A DNA stretch of 64,000 bases from Carallia brachiata (GCA_021464245.1 JADCRB010000036.1:4203145-4267144); one strand, 5' to 3'; counted from the first letter of the stretch, positions 36,570 through 50,000 are shown. Program-made: numbers and translations. Notes: generated by a model from the sequence alone, not told the origin.

Positions 36570-36757
36570 ATGATTTTTCTTTATTACATCTAAACGTATT
36601 TTTTTTATATAATTGTGAGTATTTTTTGCAACTATAAACAAAAAAATATGTAACAAAAAAATAATAATATTTATTGTATATTTTTTATCATTACAATTAC
36701 ACAAAACATACATGTAGTTGCACAAAAAAAATTACGTATGAAAGAAATAGGAAAAAA
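36570..36757. mobile_element. fold-back MITE (family shared with 40167-40368)
   Basis: The arms ATGATTTTTCTTTATTACATC and, on the opposite strand at the other end, ATGATTTTTTCCTATTTC flank an interior of TTGTGAGTATTTTTTGCAAC-type words that fold back. The same arrangement occurs at 40167-40368. Confidence 0.5.
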
Positions 36758-38078
36758 TCATATACTCACAAATATTTTCCCAATGAAATAATCTACATAA
36801 AAATAACCAGCACCATCAAAATTTGGCTTGCCAGTACCATGTCTACGCTTCAAATAGCAGCAGTCAAACTCCAGCCAACGCATGACCCCCAATAGCACGG
36901 TGACTACAAGAACACAGCGACGCCTATTAGGCATAACCATAGCAACCACAGCATCGCGGTAACCACCAACTAGCAGAACCAAAACCAGCCACATCATCTA
37001 ACCGCAGAGGCCAAAGCTGTCACACTCTGTTAATTCCTTTTCCCTCTTCACCAATCCACAAAATTTATTAAGTTTCCGAAGCACAAAAAAATCAAGTTCA
37101 AAGAGACAAAATACCAAGCGTTGTCAACGCAAAACAGCTTCCCGAAACAGGAAATTTTCTTTTTTTGGAAGAGAACAAATTTATATACCAAAAAATGAGA
37201 ATAAAAATAATATATACAGAAAATTAATAAATAACGCTATTATTCTGCACAATAGATCATTTAAAATTATTTTTTTATGTAAATTCTCATATCTAAAATT
37301 TATGGATGAAAATTTCATTTTCTCGAATATATATTTTTTATAGTGCTAAGTCACACAATCGATTAATTATCCATTTCACATTCAATAAGTACTTATACTA
37401 TTTATCACAAAAAAAAAAGTTATGTTTATAATATTTGTTGCAATAGGTAGAACAAAAGGTAATTTTAAAAATAAATACACTTGTTACTACATAATATGCT
37501 TATTTATTTAAACTCTCTCTGTTTTTTTTTTAAATAAAAAATCATCTATTTCTTTGGATAAAGTCCAAGGTAACTAAAGCCAGCAGGCAACAGCCGTAAT
37601 AACTCATAGGGATAAGTTAGGTCACTAATTATTTGATTTTTCAAATTTTGATTAATAACTTAAAAAAATGTCAAATGTGAGTTAATTTTGTGAAAAAAAG
37701 TTCACAAATGAATCAGGTACATTAGTTTTTTTGAAGGTAGTTGTTGCTGACATGGACACATATGCAACACATGCAATAAGCAATTTATACTTACGTGGCA
37801 AATAAAAAAATAAATATCATGAAAACTGCGCAAGTGGTATATTAATATGTTAAAAATTAATCAAGTGGTATGTTACATATCCATTTAATTTAAAATCGAA
37901 AGAACAAAAATTACGACTGATTTAAATTTTTTTTAAAAAAAATTATCTTTATTAGGTATGTGACATTTTAATTTAAAATTTCAGAATTTTAAGCAGAGCT
38001 CTTACTTAAGAAGAGGAAATGAAACATATATTCTCGTGTGATGCGACTTTCGTAGCACCAAGAGAGAGAAAATTAAGC

Positions 38079-38082
<4 letters not shown>

Positions 38083-38105
<23 letters not shown>
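38083..38105. repeat. (AT)n microsatellite
   Basis: About 11 AT units end directly at a T-run (38107-38120). The T-run continues into the probable minus-strand retroelement tail described next. Confidence 0.85.
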
Positions 38106-38106
<1 letters not shown>

Positions 38107-38110
<4 letters not shown>

Positions 38111-38335
38111 TTTTTTTTTTTGACCAAAACGTGAAAGCATATATTAATAATAATAATCAGAAGATAACAAATGAAATAAAGCGTTAAAAGGGTTACAAAT
38201 CTAGTATAGAGGACAAAAATTTTTCTTAAACTGTCTTGTAATTCAATTAATAAAAATATTAACATTTTTAAGTACACAATAAAAAGTATAATAATTAATA
38301 ATAAACATAATAAATTTGACGTCATGCAAAATTGG
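38107..38335 (-). mobile_element. possible 5'-truncated retroelement end
   Basis: On the minus strand this reads ATGCTTTCACGTTTTGGTCA and then a poly(A) run, a style of ending shared by plant LINE 3' ends. The 5' limit is unknown and no protein is readable. Confidence 0.35.
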
Positions 38336-38556
38336 TGCTGCATTCCATAGCCAGCCCTCTGTCCTTTGTCCTGTCCTGTTGCAGGAGGTTGTGGGAAATT
38401 GAGTATCTATCTCACGTCATGCACATATGATCTTGCGTTATGCGCCCCTTTCAAATCGCATAAAAATGAAAAGAATTTTCATGGACTCCGTTCCATTTGT
38501 GTGAATCGGCACGGAACTCTGTATTTGTCACCATGCGATATGCGATAGAAGGGTTA

Positions 38557-38893
38557 ATTTTTAAAAAAATTACTATCCTTACACATTTTAATAAATTTAA
38601 CATAATTTGTAAAAATTTATAAATTTAGTACAATTTAATTATTTTTTAACTAATTAGTTAAAAGCAACTTAATCTTTTAATATACACATGTGATACGTCT
38701 ACGTTTAAATTTAGTACAGTTTAAAACTTTCAAATATTATATATATATATGCTTACTGAGATATTTGATTATTTTTATCTGATAATATGTTAAATTTATT
38801 AAAAAATAATTAAATTATATTAAATTTATAAATTTTTAAAAATGATATTAAATTTATCAAAAAATGTAAAGGTGGTGATAATTTTTTTATATT
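38557..38893. mobile_element. MITE with ~80-bp terminal inverted repeats
   Basis: The left arm (38557-38640, with AAAATTACTATCCTTACACAT and TTATAAATTTAGTACAATT) matches in reverse complement the right arm (38810-38893, with AATTATATTAAATTTATAA and ATGTAAAGGTGGTGATAATTT). The interior is non-coding. Confidence 0.65.
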
Positions 38894-40166
38894 AACATAC
38901 GATAGAAACAAAGAAAGCAGACATTCTGAGCGAAGCCTCAGTGTAACGTCAGCCGAACTTCAAAATTAAATCACACACATAGAAGTTCGCTTGATTTGTA
39001 GCATCATATGAAAAAAAATGTATATGAATATGTCAAAAAAAATTTATAATGTAATGAGATAAGAATTTTTTATAATTGCATAAACTTATTGTGCAATAAA
39101 AAATAATAATTTTTTTCTTTTTTTTATTATACTTATAATTAATGTAGTTGCATAATAAATTTATATAATTATATTGTAAAAATTTTCTCTAATAAATACT
39201 TTCAAATATGTAATGGAGCCCGTTATTTATAAGGGAAATACATTTCGGAGTGTCAAAAAATTAGTACGAAACTCTGATAGGTTGAAAGCATGGCAGCGCG
39301 GGTTGAACATCATACTTGTAGTTATATACATTTAAATGTGAGGAAAGTGCCGCACAAGACTTTTTAATTATAAAATTATAATAACATATCAAAAAATTAT
39401 TCAACCATTTAATGTAAAATTAAGTTTACTCTTTTGCCGTATATTCATAGATGAATTATGTATTAGAATCCAATATAAAAGAATTTTTAGTTTTATTATT
39501 ATTATTTTTATTTCGATGTCTAAAAGAAATATAGACGATGAGAATCGATCCTAGGCACCGAGATTTTGGTGGTAACAATGATGCGATCATGAAGAAATTG
39601 GAACAAAATATCTATGAAAGGAGCGAAGCCTAGCTGCAATTTGGCAGTTGGCCATTCCCCTGGGCAATTTGAATCTGTCAAAACGATGCCGTCGAGAGGT
39701 TTAGAAATTAAGCCTCGAACGGAGGAAGGGAACACAATAGCTTAATACTAGGAATAGGATAGGTCCCGGTGCCATGCGTGAGGATTTAAGGTCTCGATGT
39801 TACGTGTCATATCACATGTCATGTCATGTTACGTGTCATCTTTGATTTGCAAGAGCAAGATGCTCCTATTGGAGGAGTTGGAGTTCAAAAACTTATAAAC
39901 AGTTCAATTGATCCTCATTTTTTTTTTAATAAGACAAATTAAGTTTTCTCTATCTTTCAATATAGTTTTTTTTGAACAACTATCTCTCAATATAGTTTAT
40001 GGAACTTTATGTGCCCTCCATTAATAAATATATAAGTGTAGATGATTTGTAAGTCACGCATCGAAAAGTTTTCCTTCAACCTACACTGAAGAGAATCAAG
40101 CTTTGGGAATCTTGGGAGTGCTTCATGAGCATCGACAATGTGCATTAGTCAACAGGTAAAAATTTG

Positions 40167-40368
40167 ATGGACAGATGAAATTTTTTTATTACATTCATAC
40201 ATATTTTTTGTGTAATTATAATTATTTTTTATGTAATCACAACAATAAAAAATAACATAAAAATATTATTTTTTTTTTCGTTTCATATTTATTTTCTGTG
40301 ATTACACAAAAAATACTCGTAATTACAAAAAAAATTCGTATATATGTAATAAGAAAAATTCATTGGGC
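40167..40368. mobile_element. fold-back MITE (family shared with 36570-36757)
   Basis: The left arm ATGAAATTTTTTTATTACAT and the minus-strand right arm ATGAATTTTTCTTATTACAT are near-perfect inverted repeats. The similarity continues inward through TTTTTTGTGTAATTA words, so nearly the whole element is a hairpin. Confidence 0.65.
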
Positions 40369-41497
40369 TATGGAATGGAACTCTAGTCAAATGAGAAGAA
40401 TGGAATGGGACTGCTAAAAAGTACATTAATTTCAAGCGCAAGTGATGGTCTTACACCTATTGAAATATTGATGATTAAGGATAATTCAATTTAGTGTCTT
40501 TTGTGGGACATATAACTATTGTGATTTTGATATAGTCTCTAAAACTATTTCAATATCATCGAACCATGTTTTATCTACAATTTAAGTACTCTAAATATTT
40601 TTTAATAAGTTAGTTGGTTCAAAATTTAGCTTCACAAAAAAACTGAACCCGCGCGTCGTGAGGGGCTAACTATTATTTATGCGTATCATGCGTGTAACGT
40701 GGATTAAACAATCAGGAGGTCCTAACTTGAACGACATTTTTTATTTGGTGATACAAAGTCAACACATCTAACTACTGGCCATGGGTACATCACCCGATTT
40801 TTTTTCCCAAAATTTATCTGAATTGTAACTAATTTTTAATTTTATGTAATAAAAAATAAAAGTAAAACTGTAATTTTTTTTATTACAAAAAATTTAAATA
40901 TAGTTACAAAAGATTAAAGTTTTGTTACAATTCAGATAACTTTCAAACAAAAAAAATTGAGATCATCTACTTTTTTCCTACTTTAATAACCGTTGCACAA
41001 CATTGTTTACAAAATTTGTTATTTTATAAGATTTTGAGTACTTACGTGGGGATAACTAATTGCTAGCACAGAAAATAGTCAATGAGCGTGGCATGTGTGG
41101 CTGCTTTTCTTTGTATATGGCGGCGTATAAAAAAATAAAAAATGCCGTGCATACAGAAGATAAATATGATAATTGATTAATTATTTTATTTAATTAAATA
41201 ATTAATATTTATAATAATTTTTTATAGCTATTAATTATTTAGTTATATAAAATAAATAATTAATTAATATACATATGTTTTACGCATATTTTTTACTGCA
41301 TACAGAGAATGAGAATTGTTTAAAAAAACAATGCGCCATTAAAGGGAACTTAGCTAAAATAAAGAAGAACAAAGTTTGGCGAACAGAATTTAGCAAGTAC
41401 CGTATTTGAGAATCCTGACGCATACCTTTCTGGTCACATGAGATTGCTCTTTTCCATTGAGATTCTGCAATTCTTTCAGTTCTGAAAAAACGACTAA

Positions 41498-43270
41498 ATG
41501 GGGTTTGTGAAACACCATGCTGTCTGCATACCAGTTCCTGCTCAAGGCCACATTTAATCCTATGTTTAAACTCGCAAAACACCTCCATTTAGTGGCTTCC
41601 GATCCATATCACCTTTGTGCACACACAATTCAACCATCAATGCATATTAAGCTTTCGAGGTCCGGATGCCTTGAAGGGCTTAGATGATTTCCGGTTTGAG
41701 ACCATCCCCGATGGTTTGCCTCCAACAAGACAAAACGGTGTCGATCGCATACAAGATATGTGCATAACAATGCCGCAAGACGGTTTGCCTTCATTTCGAC
41801 AACTTGTAACAAAGCTTAATGCTTCCCCAGATATTCCTGCTGTTTCTTGCATACTTGCTGATGGCTTCATGATCTTCACTTTGGAGGTTGCTCATGAATT
41901 TGGCATTCCGGAGATGGTATTTTTCACTTCCAGTGCTTGCGGCTTGCTGAGCCATCTGCACTATGAAGAGTTCAAGGAAAGAGCCTACATTCCACTCAAG
42001 GGTACGTATTGCCTCTCAAGTCTCAATTCTGTAGTCACTTAATGTCCAGTTTCTTGAAAATTTTAAAGCTTCTCTAATATTTTTCAAGTTTATGCTGTAA
42101 AAATTAACTTTGTTATATAAGGAAAATACTTTGTGGAATTCTTTAGGGAGGATCAAAGTGATATAAGTTATTAGTAATTTAAATTTTAAAAAAACGAATA
42201 ATTTATTAGATGTTATTACATGATCTGACTAATTGTTAATTATAGAGCCCATAATATAAATACTGTTTCATTGAGTTTGTTTGAGAGATGCCGGGTTCCA
42301 CTACGCATATTGGAGCCTAAACAAAAATCTCCGAACTTAAATGCTGATAGCAGTCGCCTAACCAGAGAATATCTGGATACAGTGGTTCAATGGATACCGG
42401 CAATGCAAGGGGTCCGACTAAAGGATTTTCGTCCCAACGTCCGCAGCCCCGGTCACCAAATTATGTTCAATTACATCTTACAGTCGGTGAAAAATTGCAC
42501 CAAGGCTGATGGGGTCATCCTGAACACATTCGATGATCTGGAACAAGAGGTTTTAGATGCCATCAAAGCTAAATACCCCGCACTGTACACAATCGGGCCA
42601 TTGCCGATGATGCTATATAAACAATTTTCTCCAGAGAAATTGGATTTCATTGAATCAAACATGTGGAAGGAAGATGCTAAATGCTTGAGCTGGTTGGATG
42701 GAAGAAAGGCTAAAGCAGTTGTGTATGTAAACTATGGAAGCTTGGTAACCACCACTCCGGAGCAGTTAATGGAGTTTGCTTGGGGACTTGCAAATAGCAA
42801 GCACACATTCTTGTGGGTAATTAGGCCTGATCTGATTGATGGGAAAGAGAAAATATTTGTGTCAAATGAGTTCATGGAAGAGGTAAAGGATCGAGGCCTA
42901 CTTGTGGGGTGGTGTCCTCAGGAGAAAGTTCTTAGCCATCTTCAATTGGAGTGTTTTTGACACAGTCTGGATGGAACTCTACAATGGAAAGCATTAGTCA
43001 AGGAGTGCCCCTGATTTGTTGGCCCTTTTTCGGTGAGCAGCATTTAAATTGTTTCTACTCTTGTGCCGCGTGGGGGTTGGGATTGAAATGGATGCAGATG
43101 TAAACAGGGACCAAGTTGAAAAGGCTGTCAGGGAGGCAATGGAAGGAGACAAGGGCAGAGAAATGAGGGAGCAAGTAACTGATTGGAAGAACAGAGCTGA
43201 AGTAGCGACCAAACATGGCGGATCTTCTCGCACCAATCTTCATGGGCTGGTCAAGCAACTCAAGAGATGA
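41498..43270 (+). pseudogene. UGT85-like glucosyltransferase, copy B, several frameshifts
   Basis: The start is ATG 41498 (MGFVKHHAVCIPVPAQGHI). An extra T at 41553-41555 makes TAA at 41555, directly after the catalytic His region. A second indel cluster around 41585-41610 follows, and then the frame is open (GPDALKGLDDFRFETIPDGLP) to the exon 1 donor at 42001/42002. Exon 2 corresponds to about 42334-43270. Its acceptor region reads AAATGCTGATAG where copy C has AAATGCAGATAG, so the AG used in C is lost. In the PSPG box one C is missing after 42940 (CATC|TTCAATTGG against CATCCTTCAATTGG in C), giving TGA at 42958-42960, and HCGW is also altered (CACAGTCTGG). A further shift lies near 43066. 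The end is preserved (LVKQLKR, stop 43268-43270). The conserved body still identifies it clearly. Confidence 0.9.
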
Positions 43271-43645
43271 TGCAATTATTATGCCAATTGCCGGTGGTTT
43301 CCTTTTCTTTTTTCTGTTCTGCTGATCTATGGTACAATAATCACTAACTATCAAATATAAATTCGGTGTAAAATTTAAAACTCGTTAGTAGTTAAATATC
43401 TAAGTTACAATTATAGAAAAAAATATTATATATTGTAAAAAATTTGTTTATGTAATTAAAAATTGAACAAAAAGATGAACAATATCTATCTTTTAATTTA
43501 TATTCACATTAAAGATGATTAAAAATTAATTAATTGTGAAATAATTGGTATTAAAAAGTTCGAGATGATGCAAATTTTAATCTTAATTTTAATAGACTTT
43601 TTAATAAAACAGTACATGTACAATTTGTCAATTTAATATTATATA
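43271..43645. other. 3' flank of UGT copy B
   Basis: This A/T-rich flank is homologous to the DNA after relic D (about 56149-56470), including TTTGTTTATGT and TTAAAGATGATTAAAAA. It holds no gene. The homology is what shows how D arose. Confidence 0.6.
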
Positions 43646-43648
43646 GTT

Positions 43649-44260
43649 TTTTTTTTTTTTTTGAATGGCATAACTTTATATTATTAGATCAAAATCATAA
43701 ATAGAAGAACCTTGAGCAACAAATCCCTATAAATACACAACAAAGCTTAGCTCAAAGCATCCAAAGAAACACCCCTTAACGATTGATGGCCCCAACAAAA
43801 CTAAACTAGCAAAAAGAACATCATGATAAAATAGTCTTTTCGTTGATCCGACTCTTAGCATGTGTCTACTGATGTGAATGCCAATTCATTTCAGCAAAGA
43901 AAGGCCCACCAGCTCCAAGTCAGTAGCATCTGTTAAACTAGCTTTCTGTTCAACAACTACCTTATTTTCTCCTTTGTTAAGCATTTATTCTTCTAGTTGG
44001 GATTCATCATTTTGGGCCTTTAATAAAGAGTCCATGCTTTGGAAGGTAAGAACATGCAACATTCAACGGTTGTTGGACATTTCTTACTCAAAACCTTATT
44101 AGACTATAAGTTTATATTATTTATATGTTTCTCACTCTTCAACACAAGTGTGAGCTTCTTCTACATTTGGCCTTGGGGTTGCTGTTCCTTGCCACTAAGC
44201 TGCCTAGCTTCTAGGCTGTGTAATTTTCTGCTCCTTTTTTAAGCTTCAACTCCTGTTGGG
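43649..44260 (-). mobile_element. LINE-like retroelement 3' end with poly(A)
   Basis: The plus strand starts with T18 and then GAATGGCATAACTTTATATT, so the minus strand ends ATAAAGTTATGCCATTC(A)n, a form common at plant LINE 3' ends. Upstream on the minus strand, short frames (for example around 43878-44040) carry no domain that I know. The 5' limit is a guess, since truncation is typical. Confidence 0.5.
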
Positions 44261-45038
44261 CCATTAATTGGAAGTCCACAGATTATTACACATTCGTTAT
44301 CATTCTTTGCCTAATAGTCCCAGTCGAATCAAATTGTCGACTCTAATACTACTACCATTGATAATTATGGATGCTGAAACGTGGACCCGAATCCAATATA
44401 CAGAGCAACCTTTGTAGGGAGAAGGAAACAACAATTAATGAGTTTTTGAATACCACTTTTTACGTCAAACTTTAAGATATTCAATTATATACTTTTGTCA
44501 CTTATATCTTGCTTACTTTTGCATTTTCTTTTTCATATGAAATTTTTAACTTCAACAGCTGCTTGCACTTCCTGTACAATGATTTTTTTCCTTTCTATCT
44601 TGTTTTGCACGCATTTCTTTTCTGTTTTTTTTTTTTTTTTTCAATCAAAAGTTTTGCGCTTGTTTGGAATTCCCCACAACATATGTACCGCTTCAAATTG
44701 GGTGACAAAAGTCCCTGGGCTGGCATCGTGGCGTCTTCTCGGCCCAAAAACTTGAGTGTATTTCAAGAAGCACCTTCGAGGTGCAATATTGGGGCTCGTG
44801 CTAATAACTAAAAATTCAAAATCAATAAATAAATAAATAAGTAATAAAAAAATACATTCATTTTAGTTTAAGATTCATTTTTTTCAATCAAGAAGTCTAT
44901 TAGACATAAATTATAATACTTCTTATTCTCTTTTAGATACACATTGTACAAATAAAAAAAAATCTCACATTATTTTTTGTAGGATTAGAATTTAAGCCCT
45001 ATGGTATGTCTAAGAGATAAAAATATCAAGTTATGGTA
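44261..45038. other. intergenic, no gene seen
   Basis: A T-run at 44623-44641 precedes a more GC-balanced block (44650-44810) with two overlapping frames of 86-100 residues that have no recognisable motif. The rest is A/T-rich. It may be another retroelement end, but I cannot support that. Confidence 0.4.
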
Positions 45039-45059
45039 GCGCGCGCGCGCGCGCGCGCG

Positions 45060-45107
<48 letters not shown>
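45039..45107. repeat. compound microsatellite (GC)n(AC)n(AT)n
   Basis: About 11 GC units pass without a break into about 6 AC units and then about 17 AT units. All segments alternate purine and pyrimidine, and GC/AC runs favour Z-DNA. This is the most distinctive simple repeat in the window. Confidence 0.95.
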
Positions 45108-45109
<2 letters not shown>

Positions 45110-45379
45110 TAGAGCTTATAACTCTTATAACATCTAATCTTATAATTATTTTCGATCTCTAAAAGGTTAGACTTCTTTGTGATTGTTGTAACGACTGGTT
45201 GATTCTTTTGTCTCTCTCAATATTGTAATTTCTAATGTCTCTATAAATGCTCTCTGTCAATTTCTTTTTCAGAATTAATGTTAAACTCAATTGTTCACTC
45301 TAAAATTTTATCTGAAAATTAGCTAACACAATATTGTGATATATGGTCACAGGAGCAGAAAAAGCTAGCAAAAATCAAA

Positions 45380-46320
45380 CGAATTGTTCAAAAAAAGAAA
45401 AATCGCGCGCTGTTTGTTCCATGTGGCTTCTGCAACTCCATTTTCTTTGGAAGCCCTAAACTGCAAGCAAACCGCTATTTATTTGTGAAATCTCATTCAC
45501 ATTAGACTAAGGCCATAAGATGATCCCCTTGCTCAAAAAAAAAAAAAAATGAAGACATATGATGATCCCACCTAGTTTCACAAATTAATAAATATTGAAA
45601 AAGATCCAAAAAGTTAAAAAAAGAAGTATAGGGTGGTCAAGCTTTGCCATTGGAAGACTTGCAGGAAGCATTAGGTGCATTGTTCGCTAAGGCTGTAATA
45701 CTTGCAAATTATTTTAAATGATATTCGTTTTTACTGACGGAGTTCAGGTCTCTTAAGTAAGATCTTAAATTCAAGTCTAGTGTATAAAAAAAATGTTGGG
45801 AGAGTAACCTTCAATATAAAATCTAACAGATACTCAAATTAGATTAGTCGGAATTCAATGGACTTTCAGATGTCGGGATCTCATACCAAAAAAAATATTC
45901 ACTTTCACTTAAAAAGAAAGTATTTTTAAATGTCTCATACTTCTTACAGAATTAGTGTAGATACTTTATTGAAATTATTTAATAACACAGTTCCAGTGAA
46001 TCTGTGTTCCACGGATGGCTTTTCAGCCTCTTTTGTATGCGTGTACATGTATATACCAGATCTTAGGCGTCAAGTTGCGTGTGCTGTTTTTATATTCATA
46101 CAGGTCTATGTTATTTATTGATTTATTATTCTTTTAAAAAAAACACTCACTTAATCAAAAACATTGTACAAGATTATTTATGTCATAATTATTCTCGTCG
46201 GGTGTGACATTATGTATATTTGCGTGCATTGTGGATTAAACGATCAGGAGGTCTTAACTTCAACGAAGTTTTCAATTGAGTGACACAAAGTCAACCCATT
46301 GTAAAAAATAAATGAAAACT
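45380..46320 (+). repeat. duplicated UGT upstream flank without a gene
   Basis: This block matches the flanks of the other units: CTCATTCACATTAGACTAAGG parallels 47277-47300 and 53355-53380, and GGATTAAACGATCAGGAGGTC (46230) parallels the flank of copy B at 40705. No UGT coding sequence follows it before the next unit begins near 47100. It is therefore either a unit that lost its gene or a flank-only duplication. Confidence 0.5.
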
Positions 46321-46789
46321 ATTACGTGGTCAAGATGATTTAATGGTTAAATTATAGTCTTATTATAATTAAAAGTATATTTTGTGCAATAACATTCAAA
46401 AAATATGGATTAAAAATAATAGTTATATTTTTTTATTACATATTTTATTACTATAATTACATAAAATACAGAATTTATTGTAATATTACCACAATTTAAT
46501 CACCAACCCGTTTGACCACTAAAGATTTTCGATAATAAATATTGCTCAACTTTTAGATTAAAATATTAGGTAATTTTTAATTTCCCTCATATTTTTTTTG
46601 AAGTAATTAAAAGTAAATATTTTCAATTAAAAAATTTAAAATTTAAACTTTAATATTCTCTCTTAGATATCCCTCTTCTTAATAATAAGTTACTATCTAT
46701 TTTACCAATAAAAACTTACCCCAACGTAGTCATTCTTATTTGTATTTCCGAAAAAGTTGCATGCCGCATTGTGCCAACGCACAATGTGG

Positions 46790-47040
46790 CATATGAGGGT
46801 GAAATATAATTTATTATTAATAAAATGTAATATATTGATAATTTATGTAAATTTTTTTTAAAAAAATTAAAATTTTTTCTATTTTAACATATATTATATT
46901 ACATTTATAATTTTAAATTTTAAAATAATATTTATTTAAATTTAAATTTAAATTTTATTTTTTTACATTTTATAAATATAATAATATTAAATTAATGACT
47001 AATTATACTTTATTAATTACACATGATCATAGTGTGCGGC
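46790..47040. mobile_element. MITE-like element
   Basis: The left end (GCACAATGTGGCATATGAGG) and the minus-strand right end (CCGCACACTATGATCATG) are imperfect inverted repeats around an A/T-rich core. A hairpin at 46765-46792 (GCATTGTGC / GCACAATGT) marks the left edge. Confidence 0.35.
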
Positions 47041-47099
47041 TCTAAAACCAAGTTCTTTTTTTGACATGACTAAAACCAAGTTCTTTGTATTTAAAAGGC

Positions 47100-50000
47100 A
47101 CAACCTGTCGATTTGAGTGATGTTAGGTACGTGTCAAAAAAACTTGTGTTTGTCAAAAATAATAATCATTTTAATATTTCCGTTGGCTCGATATTATAAA
47201 CAAGGATATATTTAAATCTTTTTCAAAGTCTGTTAAGCTTTCAAAGTGTCAAGCTAATTAGGATTTCTTTTTTGTAACAACTCATTTACATTAACCAAGG
47301 GACATATGACCCCCAACTAGTGTGGCAAATATTCAAAAGGAAAAGATTAAAAAAAAAACAAAAATAAAAGGCTTGTTGGTGTCAAGCTTAGACCATTAAA
47401 AGACTTGTATTTGCGCAGAAATTTTTGCTGAGCATATTAAATTGGGTGCTTGATATTTCAATTTGCATGTTTTAAATATAATTTATTCATAATTTAATAC
47501 TACAAAATTTATTTTATTATTTTTATTTCAAGTACTCTTATTTAATATGTTGGGTAAAATCATTAGTGACTTATAATTAAAAAAAAGTCAAAATGGAAAT
47601 ACTCATTCAATTATACATGAAATTCATCAACTTGATATATTTCAGATTTATATTTACATTATAGTATCATTATTTTTTTTTTATTTTTGAATGGAAATTT
47701 ACATTTTTTTGAACAGTAATGGACATTTATATTGCTATTATTAATTGTGGCCATATATATGAAGTACTTTACCGCATAATTTAATTTTAGATAATATTAA
47801 AATCGTCACACAATTTAACAAAAAACATCTAATAATATATATTTTTTTGTTAATTATCCAAAAATACATAAAATTTTGATCCTAATAAAAAAATTCAACT
47901 AAATATTTATCACATATCAACAAGACTAAAATTCTAGTCACAATACAGTATTATTGTTTTTTAATGGACATTTACGATTGCTCTCATTAATTGTGGCCAT
48001 GAATGTCAAACGACTAAAATCGTGCTCACATTACTACGTTGTGCAACCACTTGCTGAAGTCGATAACTTGGTAATAATTTGGCAGTGTTTTTCCCTTTGT
48101 GGTTTGAGTTCCAGTCATTTCAGTTGTGTCTGCCCTTTAATTGGTAAAATATGTTAAGAGCATTTTGTTGGATTTAAAACTTAATAATATAGTGATTAAT
48201 TGTGGGAGAGACTTATTTCAGATTCTTCAATATTTTGATAATCAGTCTATTTTGATAAAAGTAATTTAGTGAGTTTTTAAAATAAAAATTATTTTAAATT
48301 TAACTCATAAATATAATGATGAATATTTTTATAATTACATTTTTTTGGGTAAAAAAAAAAAATACGTTGTACACCTTTTATTGCATCCATAATTCCACAT
48401 ATCTTATCTGTCGATGGCATTCACTTTCACTTGCCGACAAAATATTTGAGTACATTTTATAACATTGGATCTGTGATGTCACGACTGGCGTGCTGTTTCT
48501 TTTATTTTCATTTTAATAAGAGCAATTATTGATTCACTAAATAAATTGTAAATTCTTCCCTCGTACCCCACACGGGATGGATAAAAAATATAGTTCAATA
48601 TATTCTTACTCATATTTTTTGAAAATATAGTATTCATATAATCCCATATCCTCTTAATTTATTTGATATATTTTATTTTAACTGAATCTTATTTAAATTT
48701 TTTTCACAAATTTTATTAATTTAATTCACATCTTAAATAAATTAAATTAAATATCTCGAATGCATGTGGGACATTGATTTAACAATCCACGAAAAAATAA
48801 ATTCGGAAAAACTTTTTAACTATCTTTTAATTGACTATTTGGTAGCTGTTATTATATAACGTGATAGAAAAAATTATATGACACGACAGAGAAATTATAA
48901 GAAAATACTATATGACTCGTATAATTAGTCATTAAAAAAAATGAGTTTTTATGAGTTAGTTATATATCGTGTAATTTGTTTTGATAAATTATATAATTTC
49001 TTTATAAATATTCTATCGCATTATATATATTTTATCTAATACGTCATGATATTACAAAATAATTACTAAATAAACAGCCCTACAATGGAGCTTAAATAAA
49101 TTTGGAAAAGGTATATGGACCGAGGATTTTTTTGTTTGAGCATTGGCTCAACAAAATGATTTTTTTATAATAATAATTATATTTTTTACAAAAAAAAAAT
49201 ACCCTCTTTTTGTTACAAAAAAAATTTACTGTTATTATAAACAAATTACCGTCATGGTAATTTGGGCAACCCTCGAACAAGTAACCCTCGGGCAGTGTAC
49301 CAAACCCAAATAAATTTTGGAAAAAGTTAGATTTCCAGAGGAAATAATGTCCGAAATGTTGCCCGAATGCAATCAGATGGATTTGATGTGCAACCAGTTG
49401 AATTTCATATGCAAAGAAATGACAGTGATTTTTTCTTCTTATTTTTAGTTGCACTTGAAATACAGGCAGTTGCAAACAAAATGCAATCAGTTGCATTCAG
49501 GCAGCATTTCAGGCATATTTTTGTTCAGAAATGTAATGTCCCTCGTAAATTTTATGATATCCAGGTCGCACAATTGAGGGGGCACGGGGCAAAAATTTAG
49601 GGCTTCTAAATGCTTGACAAGAGTGATGGGGCTGGGATGGTCCTGTCAAACACCTAACAGTCAGTGCGTGTGTGTGCAAGCGTGTCAGTAGTTTTTCTTT
49701 TAGCAAAGTATATGGCCGAATAAAAATTATCTAAATAATATTTAGAGTGTAATAATAAATATAGTTTATATAATTATAATAATAAAAATAAAATAAAAAT
49801 ATAATATTATTTTTTATTTTAATTTTTTAATTTTAATGATATAAAATATATTTATTATTATAATATAAATATTGTCTGAATAATGTTTTAGTGTGAAACT
49901 TTTTTTTTTATAAAATTTATTATGTTTTGAGAAAATAACTTTAATTTCTTTATAATTATTGTAATATCTTTTAAAAAAGTAATAAGACATATTTTTTTAT

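Larger units (their letters stand above)
35987..41497. other. intergenic between UGT copies A and B, MITE-rich
   Basis: No gene is recognised in 5.5 kb. The MITEs and retroelement ends listed separately account for part of it. 37100-38000 and 39200-40160 are A/T-rich with nothing assignable. The block 40680-40790 (GGATTAAACAATCAGGAGGTC) recurs at 46210-46300 and belongs to the duplicated UGT upstream flank. Confidence 0.45.

Noticed and set aside
38107..38335. A full LINE gene at the T-run
   Set aside because: No reverse transcriptase or endonuclease words are visible. At most a short truncated 3' end is present.
49092..49496. 134-codon minus-strand frame
   Set aside because: Phe/Lys-rich translation of A/T-rich and repeated DNA, with no recognisable domain or splice partners.
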